From positions 2,356,001 to 2,420,000 of the forward strand of contig CM073899.1 in assembly GCA_037176705.1 (NCBI GenBank): a DNA stretch of 64,000 nt, in the 5' to 3' direction. The notes below the pieces were generated by a model that was not told the origin of the DNA, ran no database searches, and was given only the letters and a program-made list of their open reading frames with translations. The position numbers and the translations under genes were made by a program. Positions 33,732 through 45,841 of this stretch are shown in pieces. Origin of the DNA: Molossus alvarezi. Its lineage: Eukaryota; Chordata; Mammalia; Chiroptera; Molossidae. Each line of letters starts with the position of its first letter. Within the stretch, counting starts at the first letter, position 1.

Positions 33732-33807
33732 TTTTTTTCCAGCACTTTCCAATTATATCAGGTTAAATAAATATAATGCATTATAATTGGAAAGTGCTGG
33801 TAAAATA
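33732..33807. ncRNA. hairpin-forming inverted repeat, pre-miRNA-sized
   Basis: Perfect 19-bp inverted repeat: ccagcactttccaattata at 33739-33757 and its complement tataattggaaagtgctgg at 33782-33800, with a 24-nt AT-rich loop. Outside the stem, four more A-T pairs form after one mismatch, giving a hairpin of about 76 nt. Size and near-perfect pairing fit either a pre-miRNA or the folded remains of a small DNA transposon (MITE). I do not recognise a known miRNA in it, and the strand and any expression are unknown. The call as RNA is tentative; the inverted repeat itself is certain. Confidence 0.4.
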
Positions 33808-34409
33808 CTTTTGATATAATTTTCAGATAAAAGACTGAAAAACCCTAAATAGGTCACATCTTTTCTCTGAAAACTGGGATGGTTCTAGATATTTTCATTC
33901 AAGAATAAAAAAATAAAAGACTTATTTTTGTGGTCAGCAAAACATTGAAAAATACTGACTACTCTGTGGGGTTTTGGGGGTGAGGTGGCGGGCATGCTTC
34001 AGAACGTGTTAGAAGATTTGTGTGCCATCATTACATGGCAACCCTTCTGTTCCTATCCACTGATAAACTTTCATGAAGCAATGTCTAACATAAACAAAAA
34101 AGCATTATATTTAATGTTGTATTCGGGAACAGATTAATTGACCCTAAGCAATCTCCTTCAGAAATGCATTTATATAAAATTTACAATTAATCCTTATTCA
34201 TCAATATTTGCTGTATTTTATGATCTTTGGTTCAAATATTTACTAATAGAAATATGAATAAAACTCAGTCCAGAAGAAATTTCTTAAAAACTGAAGCTAT
34301 GTAATAACAAGTATTACAAAATTTAAAAATTAATACATAAATTTCCATCTTTTTACATATTTTGTTGCAAAGAAATATGATCTGTAGCCAAAATTACCAT
34401 CATAAAAAT
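33808..34409. other. AT-rich DNA, nothing recognised
   Basis: About 600 bp, no gene or repeat identified. Confidence 0.4.
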
Positions 34410-34640
34410 TGCTCTGGACAGTTTGGGTCAGTGGTTGGAGCACCGGCCCATGGACCAAAGAGTCTGGGGTGTGATTCTGGTCAAAGGCAGGTACCTTGGT
34501 TGTGGTTTGGTCTGGGCCCCGGTCCGGGTCATGTGAGAGGCAACCAATCCATTTATCTCTCTCCATAGATGTTTCTCTCTCCCTCCTTCTCTGTCTGAAG
34601 ATAAATGGAAAAATATCCTCAGGTGAGGATTAAATAATAT
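34410..34640 (+). repeat. VES-type SINE, type B variant
   Basis: Head gctctggacagtttgggtc, middle with ggtcaaaggcaggtaccttgg, tail cctcaggtgaggattaaat followed by a (TA)-rich run. Related to the copies at 11563 and 15083. Confidence 0.85.
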
Positions 34641-35856
34641 GTATGTATACACATATATATATTAAATTAGTATGAATTTTTATACACTGAAATGGAAAAA
34701 ATGTATAAAGAAAAATAAGCCTTTTGAATATTAATGAAGATATAATTTTTAATAAGTTATAGTGCTATGAATCCATTATTGTATATAGAGTGCACTATTA
34801 TTGAAAAAGTCAATATTCATAGTATATCAGGTGCTACATTTTTGCAGTAATGAACCTTACATCTTGGGACGTAGACATCATTGCACATGGGAGACACCAG
34901 GTAGAAGGTGAACGAAGTATGGCGAGACCGTGAATGCTCGGGCGTCAACTTGCTGGCTGGCTCCCCAAGGCGGCAGGTGTGCGGGACCTCGTGGTTAGTG
35001 CTGACCAACAGCTGCTTTTCCATTTCCCTCTTACTTCTTCGGGGACCTCGGCGGCTACTGGTTACAGATGGCGTAGTTCCATACTGCAGGAGAACCTGCA
35101 GCCTAGATCAAACCCATCTGCGCAGGAAGTAACTCTTGTCCTGTTAACTGGTGTGAAGGTGTTGATGACAGCCGTGTGCATTCTTTGACGACACCGACAC
35201 TGGCGGCTGGGGGTGCCATGGTAACGACACCCGAGGAGAAAACGTGCACTTAGTGTGTGAGTACAGAGGCTGCAGAGCTGACCCAGGTGTCGAGCTCCAC
35301 CAGGGACAGAGCTGAGGTGGAGGTCGGCGAGAAGAGCGACCGGTGACTCTGCATTGCAGCTGAGGCGACATGTCATGGAGGCTCCGTGGAGCTGGGACAC
35401 CGAGAGCTGCGGGTTCCGGGTTGGTGAACATCAGGACCCAAGTTTCGAGTCTGTTGAGCTTAATGTGCTGAACACCCATAGAAACAGGATTCTGGGCTTG
35501 AGTCCTAGAGCCTGTACTCATGTAGGGCCTATTGTCTCCCTTGGGCCTATTCGCTGGTGGACAGTCGCTCTGTAATGGCCCCCGTGAAATGTTTGGGTAT
35601 TTCCACTGTTTTCTGCCTGGACCTAAACAGCTGCATATTTGATCTTCTCATTTTAGACTCTTCAAGTCTTTTATCCTCCTCCTTTTTCTTTGATCTTTTC
35701 AACAGGTGGATAGAGGAATGGACTGAACACACAACTGGATTCCACAGCTGTTCCAGGGTCCTGAGATCACGTCCTGCTCTACACGGTGTCACCACTTGTA
35801 ATGCAGCAGATAGCACGACTGAAAACCGAGCCTACATGTCCTCTATGCTGAGTATT
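34641..35856. other. unique DNA, GC-richer middle, origin unknown
   Basis: AT-rich to about 34850, then about 800 bp of higher GC with several overlapping frames up to 125 residues on the minus strand. No domain or repeat family recognised. Confidence 0.35.
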
Positions 35857-36100
35857 AAAAAAAATTTTTTTCCTTTATTGATTTTTATTTAAAATTTTTT
35901 TTTCTTTATTGATTTTAGACAGAGAGAAAGCGAGAGGGAGAGAGAAAAACATCCATGAGCGAGAACATCAATTGACTGCCTCCTGCACGCCCCCCACTGG
36001 GGATCAGGCCCACGACCTGGGCATGTGCCCTGACCGGGAATGGAACCGGGACCTCTTCGTGCAGGGTCGACGCTCAATCACTGAGCCATATCGGCCAGAC
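35857..36100 (-). repeat. VES-type SINE, type A, with doubled tail region
   Basis: Minus-strand copy. The tail sequence tttattgattttt appears twice (about 35873 and 35906) separated by an A/T-rich spacer, as if the SINE landed in an older SINE tail or the tail was duplicated. Confidence 0.87.
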
Positions 36101-36452
36101 TCTACTAAACATTTGAAAAAGAGCTTTTATGGAATAATTTCTCTTCAAATTTTGGATTTATAATTGATGACTAATTTGACTATTTCCTTTGTGAAATACA
36201 GTATAAAACAAACTAATGCAACAAGACAAAGTACACAGCAAACTGATTCATTTCATGTTGACACTTGACTCTCTAGATGTACATGTTTTACACAACATTT
36301 TCAAAGAGTAATAATTTAGGTCAATTTTTTAAAATTAATCTCAAAGTATTTCTTTTTTTTCACCTGAAAAAAAAGATTTGAGAGTGCAAGTATTTTGCTG
36401 TTTGCCTGCATAGTATCAAAAGTAATGAAGTATAGAAAAAAAATATATCTAT
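36101..36452. other. AT-rich DNA, nothing recognised
   Basis: About 350 bp, no gene or repeat identified. Confidence 0.4.
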
Positions 36453-36667
36453 TGCCCGGTCAGTGTGGCTCAGTGGTTGAGCATTGACCCATGTACCAAG
36501 AGGTTGCCGGTTTGATTCCTGGTCAGGGCACATGCCCAGGTTGTGGGCCCGATCCCCACTGGGGGGCATGTAGGAGGCAGCCAGTCAATGTTCTCTCTCA
36601 TCGATGTTTCTGTCTTTTTCTCTCTCTCCCTTTCTTTCTAAAAATATCAATAAAGAAGAAAAAAATT
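36453..36667 (+). repeat. VES-type SINE, type A
   Basis: Near full-length copy from gcccggtcagtgtggctcag to aatatcaataaagaagaaaa. Uses the gcattgacccatgtaccaag variant of the head also seen at 1858. Confidence 0.9.
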
Positions 36668-39365
36668 TAAAATACCTTTTATTAGGATCCATGAAGGCAT
36701 CTTGTAGGTTGAAAGGAGAACCATGCACACACCTGGGAGTCTATTTCTCCAGCCCTCGAGTCCAGCTCAGAACGTGCAGCCAATGGAGCTCATGGAGAAC
36801 ATTGCAAGCTCACATTCGGTGGTGATATTTCTCCTGACTCGAAAGCGGTCACCTCCACCTTGGGCTCCTGCCATCTCAGACACATGTTTGATTTCTAACT
36901 TATCCAGTTCAGAAGCATTAGCATAAAGCAGCGGTGTTAAGATAAAATTAAGATGTTGTATGTTTTTCTAGACATAGAAAGGATGGAAAACTTTATTCCC
37001 GGTGATGATGCTAAAAGAAACTCTATCATTCCCACCCTGACAACAGTAGACAGGTAGGAAGATATAGACTGTTTACAGTGAAGAAAATAAGAGAAAATGA
37101 GCCAGAGGAGAAGTAATTGCCAGGAAGCAGGGGAGGGGAGAGGAGGGAACCAAAAACAAAAAAACAAGTTAATATCGTAGACAGTGGGAAGAAGTGAACA
37201 CAGTAAATGAAAACCTTAAGTCTAGGGCAATAAACCCTATGATAAAAAGATACATGTGTCTGTTTCAGACAGAGCTTGTGAGCAACCTCCAAAATCTCTA
37301 ATTTCCTTGCAGAGACACTGGGGGGCATCCTCAACTGGGGTCAGTGAGAGCGGTCTGTGGTTGTGGAAGAAAACAGTTCAACCAAGAACAAGACAGAGAC
37401 ATAGACTGCGGAATGGATTGACTCCGTCCCCCAGAATGAACTAATAATCGGTCACATAAATATGTAGAAGGTGTCCGTGGCATACTGGAAGTGAGGTTTA
37501 TGCTTAATCATCTTTAGAAATCTGGTTATGTGTTATCAACACGGTAGATGTTATATACCATTGAAAATGCCATTTTGAGCACATTTCCAGTGGGGGAAAA
37601 TCACAGTTGCTAACATTGAAAATAAGATGGGCCTTATCATTTGCTCAGTTCCTGAGTGTTCGTTAAGGCTGCATTTCTTTGTCACCTCACTGATGATTCT
37701 TAAGGAATACCTTAATTACCATACAAGCTGAGAGAAACGTAGTCATTAATCATCCAATTAACCAGGAGGTAGAGGGGAGAGTGTTTTACATCTCAGCAGA
37801 TACTAAATTAAAGCGGAAAACAGATTAAATCCATTTGTGATATCAGGCCGTGTATTCTTGATTCATATTGTTAAACAATGGTGAATACAGTCCAGGGTCT
37901 CCCCCCAAAACCGATACTAGGTAGATTTCTTTTAATTAAAAATGAAAACCTCATAGAACTCTGAAAATGTGTTCCTGAGACTACATGGGGTGTGGATTCT
38001 GTATGTCCCAGTTGAACACAAATTGGTCTATAACACATTGAACCTTCAATAACTCTTCTTTACAAAAATCTCGGGACTGCAATACAGATAAATATAAGCA
38101 ACTTAGGTTATCTATATTAGTCTCTGGGATCTTAAATTCACGTGAGCTCATCTCTAACAGAAGGTTTTACTCTCAGTCAGTCAGTGAACAACGTTTCACT
38201 GCCTTAGAGAAGGACCCGAGCCTTGGATGTTAGTTATTCCAACAAGGGGTTGCCCACGTTGGCGACCTCCTGAAGGCCACTCAGATCCATCTTGGCACCC
38301 CTGGTCTGGGCATCGCTTTGAATTCAATGTGATTCAAAATGTTACTTGTTACCAGAAGTCACAAATTACTAATGAGAAAACATGCTCGGTGGGCTTTTTG
38401 TTTTCATTTTTCTTATTCTATTGTTTTCTCGTTTATTCTCTATATCTATTTCCTATTTTTTTAAAAAATCAATCCTTTTATATAGGGGCATTCGGTGAAC
38501 TTAACTGGGTCAGATTTGCATTTTATATAACATTACGGAGGAATGTTCGTGTTTCGAGAGGTGCTGAAACGGCTCCCTTTCCTGAGTGGGTTGCGGATCG
38601 CTAACACTGCTGTTTCTTCCCCGAGAGCTCCTCCCGCAAGCTCATTTATGCCGAGCCAGCAAACCAACCTGACAACATCTAATATCGTGACAGGAAACTT
38701 AGAAACATAGTTTTCTTTCACAGAGAGAGATTCTTTGCCTCCATTAAATTATTCTTCAATAAAAAGTAATATTTTGCCCTCATGAAAAAGCAAGTGAGAG
38801 GTTTTAATTCTGCCATGCATACCTAGAATACAGATCAGAATGTGGTTGAAACCAGTGAGGACACTATTGAGCTGAAATCTGTAAAACAAATTCAACCATC
38901 CTTTGTCTGTTTTCCCTAAAGATCACCAAAAGACCTTAAGACACTTAAAAGGTGGTCCACTCGAGGTCCACAGATCCCATAGCAAGGACATTCAGATTCA
39001 CATTCAGGGATTAGGACTTTCCTGGAATTAATTTTCTTTCACCCACCAGATGAATCCTCTGGGAAAATTTCGATTCAATATGAATCTCGGAATCTCAAAG
39101 TGTCCAATTTAAACACTAGGAATGTACATATAAAATGAAATTATTCCACAATCCTAGAGTGATCGCTTTGGACAGCAAACCTCACTGAAATAAACACGGG
39201 TCATTTTTCCTTGGCTGGGTTCGTGGGTGCCTGAGGCAAGGGTCGTGCCCCCCGGGCAGGCTCCGCACAGGAATTCAGCAGCGTCAGGCTGAATGTCTCA
39301 CCGCTTTGTCACCATGACCATCATCCCACAAAATCCTGCAGATCCTTTGAGGACGTTGTCCCTGT
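36668..39365. other. unique DNA, nothing recognised
   Basis: 2.7 kb, one of the longest repeat-free stretches of the window. Reading frames are short and featureless. It is a candidate for conserved non-coding sequence because mobile elements are absent. Confidence 0.4.
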
Positions 39366-39426
39366 CCCGGACAGTCTCGCTGGGCTGCTGGCCTGCCCCG
39401 GACAGTCCTGCTGGACTGCTAGCCTG
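39366..39426. repeat. two-copy 30-31 bp tandem duplication
   Basis: cccggacagtctcgctgggc and its following bases repeat as ccccggacagtcctgctgga. The units differ at about four positions. Confidence 0.85.
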
Positions 39427-40267
39427 CAGTGTTTTTCACAGAATGTATATGTAGGAGGACAACTACCCACAAGGAACTCTGCGTGTAAGACAGGCTGATA
39501 GAGGGACCTGTGAGGGTCTTGCATTTGCATATAAGACAGAAATCTGGGCTCGTGCAGGGTGGGTGGGAACTGTTTGGAGCAGGTGAACAGACAGGGGAAA
39601 CCCTCTGCCAGTCCTGGGGCGGTTGAGGCTTCCAAACGTCCTCATGTCTCCTCCCTCAGAGCAAGGGCTGTGTATGAACCTGGGGGACACAAATATCCAT
39701 CCACACAGGTGACAGGCAAATGCAAAATGTTCATCATTAATGCTCGCTGTTAAGACTTCCTACAACTATGAAGACGCTTGCTCCCCGAACTATTAAGGAG
39801 TCCCCTTCAATCCAGTCATGTGGATTTGCTCGTAAGCGATGAGTCCAAGGTGGTGGTCCCTCACTCAGGTTACACCCTGGCTTGGTGCTCGGGCCACTTC
39901 CGTGTTTCCTGGGCTGTGGGTGTCTGAGAGCTAGCTGCTGGGAGCCTTTCAGACCCCAAACACATGCGTTTCCTGGGATCATCAAATCAGCTGAGTGGTT
40001 TAGTCTTTGTTCTGACAGGGAAGAAAGTAGAATTCACAAGAGGAGACAGAGGAAAAGCAGAACCGTTTACTAAGCCAAACCTGTCTTGGTTAAGATCTAA
40101 ATCCATACATTCGGCCCACGGTGCACTGTGTATTGGACTTTGGAGCATGGGGACAGATACAGAGACTGGATTTGGAGTCACCAACTCTTGTTTGATCCTT
40201 GGGGCTGTATAACTTCCTTGTATGAGTTGAGTCTTTCTGGCCTTGGTTGGAAAATTAATAGTCTCTA
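39427..40267. other. unique DNA, nothing recognised
   Basis: About 840 bp, no gene or repeat identified. Confidence 0.4.
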
Positions 40268-40480
40268 CATTTTTTTTTTCCTTTATTGATTTTCGAGAGA
40301 AAGGAAGGGAGAGGGAGAGAGATAGAAACATCGATGAGAGAGAACATCGATTGGCCGCCTCCTGCATGCCCCTCACTGGGGATTTGGCCCACAACCTGGG
40401 CATATGCCCTGATCGGGAATCAAAACAGCAATTTTGAGGTGCAGGGTTGACACTCAGCCACTGAGCCACACTGGTCAGCC
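40268..40480 (-). repeat. VES-type SINE, type A
   Basis: Minus-strand copy with tail ttttcctttattgatttt at left and head complement ccactgagccacactggtcag at right. The B-box region is mutated (aaaacagcaattttgagg). Confidence 0.88.
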
Positions 40481-41855
40481 CCCCTCCATCCCTTTTTTAA
40501 TAAAAATTACGCATTTGACAAGTTCCTTACATGAGGGTCACTAACCTGGCAGTCACCACAATGGACCTGCTGCCAATGGGTGTCATCAAGTGAACTGTTA
40601 AAGCAGCAGAAAAGGACTGTCATTGGCCATGCTCGGCGGCTAGGAGGAGGAATTGATGATCTGTACCACCTTCCACATGGAACAGCTGACCTCCGGGACA
40701 TGGTTGGTCACAGTTCACATGCATCATAACTAAGTAGCTTTCGGATTCTTGAAAGAAAAGCAGGAGAAACACTAGCCACTGTGCAAATTTGTACCTTTCT
40801 ATGAGAAAATGTGTTTGGAAATAAAGATAATTTTTTCACAAAGCATATTTTTTTAATGCATCATATAAGTTTCTTTAAAAGGGCAGCTGAATTGAAGAAA
40901 CTGTGACCACAGTTTCTTTCATTCTGGATGCACAGACATTTTTTGCTTTTTTTTTTTCTTTTCACTTCATTTTATATTTCAGTTCATCTTTCATTGACTG
41001 CTAAAGACTTGGAATTTGCCCCAAACCTGTGTTCCACAGGGGTCCGGCCCTCCAGGTTGGGCATGTGCCTAGCCTGTCCATGGCTACACAACAACTGAAC
41101 AGTCACTGCACATACTAAACATGTATACTTTCCATCCAAGATTGTTCCTGTAATAAAACAACATTCCCAGTCGACATACGTTACATGTTGGCAGCTGGAC
41201 TGAGTTTCAAGGTCCTCACTGAAAGGTCGAGATGTTCCTGTCAAAGGTTTTGTGTTGTTCGGAGCAGAAGGTCAAAGTCCTTTTCATTCTGAGCATCCCT
41301 TCTAAATCCCTGTTAGCAGCAAGTTCTCTTCTAAAGAATGTACTAGATATCAATGTCTCAATCACAGTCCATTTTAAAAAACTAAAGAGGGAAGGTCACC
41401 CTTGCTCTATCTGCTTGGACTTGGAACAGCAGAGCTGTGCATGGGGTGAGGATACTGCTCCTCCGTGTTCGCAGTTCACACACTCGCCGCCTCCAAGGCT
41501 TGTTCCCACGAGACATAAACGGCTGTGCTTCCAGGCTGTCTGAGCAACACCAAGTCCTGGTAACAAAAACAGAAGAAATATACACAACGACAGACACATA
41601 TTTCAAAACAATGATACAATCATATTCAACCACGGCATTGAATAGCAAGCGGTGTTTGTTGCTGGAACATCTAATCTCCCTCCGTGAACGGAAAGCTGTT
41701 CACGCTCCCGAACCGCCCACGTCCGATTCAGGGAGGGACGCTGGTGTCCGCAAGTGTTACTCCAATTTCTGATCATGATTTTGACTCTAACAGTCAACTT
41801 TGGATGAATTATAAAATTAGTAATGAAACAAAAGGGTAAATGAAGGACACATCTC
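40481..41855. other. unique DNA, nothing recognised
   Basis: About 1.4 kb. Small frames on both strands (up to 111 residues) show no recognisable features. Confidence 0.4.
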
Positions 41856-42055
41856 CAGTTATAAAGTAAGTCCTGGGCATATGACAGGCAGTGTAGGGAA
41901 TAGAGTCAATAATACTGTAGTGACTGTGTGCAGAGACAGGTGGGTACCGGATGGATTGCAGTGAGCCCTTTTTAGGTATGTACATGTACGATCACCATGC
42001 TGTTCACCTGAAATGAAGATAGGATATGCCAACTATAGCTAAGAATATGTCTTTT
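41856..42055 (+). mobile_element. L1 3' end fragment, old
   Basis: gtagggaatagagtcaataat, actgtagtgactgtg, aggtgggtaccggatgg, acgatcaccatgctgttcacctg and gccaactatagct follow the old L1 3' untranslated region in order. 5'-truncated relic. Confidence 0.6.
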
Positions 42056-42866
42056 AAAGAAGACTGTGAATGATAACACACAAGCAACTTCCCAGTACTT
42101 TTTCAAATTGTCTAACAGGTATGGTGCAATTGTATTCTTTTCTCTGCATGCAGTGGACTGGATATTTCTAGATACTCATTGCATTTCCATCAGTGAGTTT
42201 TCGTTACTAGATATCTGAATTGTTTTCTATGTTCTACCCCTTTGCAACAATGTATATCCAAGGCCTTCACCATGTTAACAATTGCATCTGAGGATTGGGA
42301 GAAGGCTGTTTAACGTGTGAGACAGAAAACAAAAGGCCAGGTCTTCGATAGAATTCCAGATCTGAAAGTCCTCCATCATTTGATTTTTCTACTCAAGTCC
42401 AGAGACTTTCATCTAACTCAAAATAACACAATAAATAAAACTCCATTTCCTGGTATCTAATAGCTTGGGATAAAGTGGTTGAAAAATGGTTTGATCTAGT
42501 CTAACCCTTTTCTTGGTGAAAGGCATGTTTCATATCAGTGGGAGCAGATCCCCAGGTAGTAAAATGACACAGTGTGGATCAGAGTATAAACACTTCCCAA
42601 GGAAGTAGTGAATTAAACAATAAAGTAAGGTGGGGAAATTACTTCTCACTCGTCACTCAACAGTGCTCGGGGTGTCTGTCACGTGCTCATCATCCGGTTT
42701 CCTGAGAGACCGGACATAAAGAAAGCTTCCCTCTCAGGAAAGAAAGTGGTAACTAGGAAAAGACAGACGTCTGAACCAGTCAACGAATGCAGTGAGGTGA
42801 GTGCCCGAGTGTTTCTTTGGGAGAAAAAAGGGCGTGGTCCTAGGAGCTTCAGAAATGAAAGAATTA
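42056..42866. other. unique DNA, nothing recognised
   Basis: About 810 bp, no gene or repeat identified. Confidence 0.4.
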
Positions 42867-43050
42867 GCCCTGGGAGGGTAGCGCCATTGATCAGAGCTTC
42901 ATCTGATGTGCCAGAGCTGTGGGTTAATCCTGGTCAGGGTACATCCAAGAATCAACCAATGAAAACAAGGATAAGTGGAACAACAAATTGATGTTTCTCT
43001 CTCTCTGTCTCTGACAATCAGTAAATAAAAAAAACAACAACAACTAAAAA
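42867..43050 (+). repeat. old VES-related SINE
   Basis: Has the older layout gccctgggagggtagcgcc, then tgatcagagcttcatctgatg, gtgggttaatcctggtcaggg, acatccaagaatcaaccaatg, aagtggaacaacaaattgatg and a CT-rich tail. The middle differs from both type A and type B and is strongly diverged. Confidence 0.75.
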
Positions 43051-44772
43051 AGAAAAGTTGGATCATAAAACCTGAGCCAAGGTTTTTTCCATTGGAATGC
43101 GGTTATTTCTATTTTTTAGAGCTTGCTCTCATGTATCAAAGGCATGACAACATGTGACATCCACTGAAAAAAGAGTGGCTGTTGGCAAAGGAGGGAAAGA
43201 GAAATTGTGTAGGTGTGCATTCCTTTGACCTTGAGATTTGCGCCAAAGTCTGCATGGCCAGAGCCGCCAGGTCCTCCGGGAGAACCGCGGCGAGACTGTG
43301 AAGCGATGCCTCATGCTGGGCGGGCTCTCGTGCCCAGCCTTCGCCTCTGGACACTGCTTTGCAGCGCGGTCAGAGAAAAGTGTCGTTATGTCTGCAGGAC
43401 TATCCGAGTAAGCGATTTATAGCTGGTTCAGCCTCGTATTGGAAACACTGACCCACTGGAAACATGAGTTGTGAGATGGACCGATTTCTCCCAGGACTTC
43501 TACCTGGCAGTTGGGTCTGATTTCCTCCTAACGCCCAGTTAAGGAAGCAAGAGTCGTTTTATTAAACAAATACTTGGTTGGTTTTTCCATTTGTTTGTTC
43601 TACTTGAAATGGAAACATTGTCCCAGGAGGCCTCCTCAGCAGCTACCAAATTCTAAAGAACATAGAAATGCTCTCCACTCCCTCTGAGGGGACAGCCCAC
43701 TGATGACCAGTGGGGACGAAGTCAGGACAGTCCCCAACCCCACCTGCATTTTCCTTCCTTGCTCCAGTCTCTCCCCTCAACCATATCTCTAAGAGAACAT
43801 ATGACAAAGAAACCCCTAAATTGGAATGTATCTTTGCATCATATTAATAATATGGAATTTATCCTTCGATATGAAGAGCGAGCATTCATGGACCCTCCTG
43901 AAAAAGGAAACACACTAAATTGCTCACACAGGTGGCAGAGATGGTCCTGGCTCCCTTGTGATGAGAGATTTGACGTTTGAATGTCCATACGTTGTCACAG
44001 CTGGCATCACATGAAGTGCGCCTGCATGACAGACAGACAAGTGTGTAGAGAAACACAAATCTGTGAGCTCACATATTTGCTTCCTGCGTCCCTCACGTCA
44101 CATCACAAACGATATGACTGGTGGCTTCTCGGAACCACCACGGTGAACTCTCTGGGTTTCAGGGGCCGTGAACTGTAAATTAGGAGACAGACGGGTAGTC
44201 ACTGCTTCATGGGAACCCGCAGAGACAGTGAAACCAGTGTCACCATTTTAGAGGCTGGAAAGGAGGGCAAGGGAGCAAAGGGGTATTTTTGCATCTGGTC
44301 TCAGGAATGCCAAGTGATGACGACCAAATGTAGGCTCAGGGTGCTCCAAAAACACAGAAGTGAAGAAGGACACCGCTGTCGTGAGTAGACTGGCTGGTAA
44401 ATAAAACAAAAGCTCACTGTGACACCTCGAAATGCATCGGGGACCCGCTGGTGGAGACACAGGTCCTGTGCGCACAGGCAAAAGCAGAGCCAGCGAATTG
44501 TGGAGATTCCCGCGGATCAATCCGATGTGACTCGAGGCGGACAAGGCCAGGGGAAGTGGCTCGCACCTGCTCATCTGCTCTCGCGACACCTTGTTTTAAA
44601 GACAAGAGAGAGACAGAGACTGAATAGTGATCAATTTCTCACTCTTCTAACTCTGCTGACTCCTGATGTTTGTTGGGAGGAAATGTCAACAGTCTAGCAT
44701 TTAAGGCAGAGAACTCGCCGAACTGTTGATCTGATCAGTCCAGTTCAGACGCTAACGTTCCAGAACTTTCTC
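43051..44772. other. unique DNA, nothing recognised
   Basis: About 1.7 kb. Small frames up to 113 residues lack recognisable features. Confidence 0.4.
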
Positions 44773-44784
44773 TGCCCCTATTTT

Positions 44785-45033
44785 TTATTTTTTTATTCTC
44801 ACCCGAGGACATTTTTGCATTTATCTTCAGATAGAGCGGGAGGGAGAGAAGGAGGAAGAGAGAGAGAAACATCAATGCGAGAGACACACATGGAATGGCT
44901 GTCACCCACATGACCCCAACCAGGGCTGGGGACAAACTGCAACCGAGGTACGTGCCCGTAGTGGGAACTGAACCTGGGGCTCTCTGGTCCGTGGGCCAAC
45001 ACTCTAACCGCTGAGCCAAACCGGCCAGGGCTA
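44785..45033 (-). repeat. VES-type SINE, type B
   Basis: Full-length minus-strand copy between tgcccctatttt (44773-44784) and tgcccccatttt (45034-45045), 11 of 12. Confidence 0.92.
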
Positions 45034-45344
45034 TGCCCCCATTTTCAATCATCAGAGATGGACTTACTAATTTTCAGTTAGCTCAGAAGTGGATCTGCCA
45101 TGATCTCGCCAGAGAGCACCCGGCACCTGACAGTGTCTCAGATGACTGGGGCTGCCATTCCCAGGAGATCCACCGGAGCCTGCCTGTGCTCTAACAGCAG
45201 AGGACTGAGCCCTGGGAGGCAGCAGGCCCAGGAGGGTCACCTCGGTACCGATGGACGTTGATGACTGACAGGCTGATATGATAATGAGCCAGTCATTGAT
45301 CACCCTATCCAAACATCTCATGGTCTCGTGGTCATCATAATTTT

Positions 45345-45559
45345 AAAAAAAATTTTTTTTCTTTATTTATTTTAGAAAAAGAGGAAGGGAGAGGGAGAGA
45401 GAAAAACATTGATGAGCAAGAATATCTATTGGCCGCCTCCTGCATGCCCCCCACTGGGGATCGGGCCCACAACCTGGGCATGTGCCCTGACTGGGAATCA
45501 AACCGGCGACCTCTTGGTGCAGGGTCGATGCTCAATCACTGAGCTGCACTGGCCGGGCT
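45345..45559 (-). repeat. VES-type SINE, type A, first of a cluster
   Basis: Minus-strand full-length copy, cctttattt-like tail at left and gagctgcactggccgggct at right. Lies against the poly(T) of the next fragment. Confidence 0.9.
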
Positions 45560-45594
45560 TTTTTTTTTTTTTTTTTAATCCTCACCTGAGGATA
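45560..45594 (-). repeat. VES-type SINE type B, 3' tip only
   Basis: About 17 T followed by aatcctcacctgaggata, the complement of the type B 3' end. Only about 18 bp of SINE plus its A-tail remain, so it is either a severe 5' truncation or cut by its neighbours. Confidence 0.7.
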
Positions 45595-45805
45595 TGTTTT
45601 TATTGATTTTTAACTTAAAAATTTTTATTGGATTGAGAGGAGAAATGGGAGAGGGAGAGAGAGAAACACCCATGGGTTGTCTCCTGCAGGAGCACGACCA
45701 GGAATGTAACCCACCACCTGGGCATGTGCCCTGACCAGGAATCAAACCTGTGACCCGCTGGTGCACGGGATGAAGCCCCAACCGTGAGGCCACTCACCCA
45801 GGGCT
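45595..45805 (-). repeat. VES-type SINE, type A, older
   Basis: Minus-strand diverged copy with gagaaacacccatgggttg, caccacctgggcatgtgccc and aggccactcacccagggct. Third member of the cluster. Confidence 0.82.
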
Positions 45806-45826
45806 CTCCACCCCTCTGCACACAGC

Positions 45827-45841
45827 GCCCCCCCCCCCCCC
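45827..45841. repeat. poly(C) tract
   Basis: Run of about 14 C. A tract like this can adopt i-motif or G-quadruplex structure on the complementary strand and is also prone to length errors in assemblies. Confidence 0.9.

Noticed and set aside
34850..35830. GC-richer stretch as an LTR or exon cluster
   Set aside because: I could not match it to any family or find a consistent frame, so it is left as unrecognised DNA.
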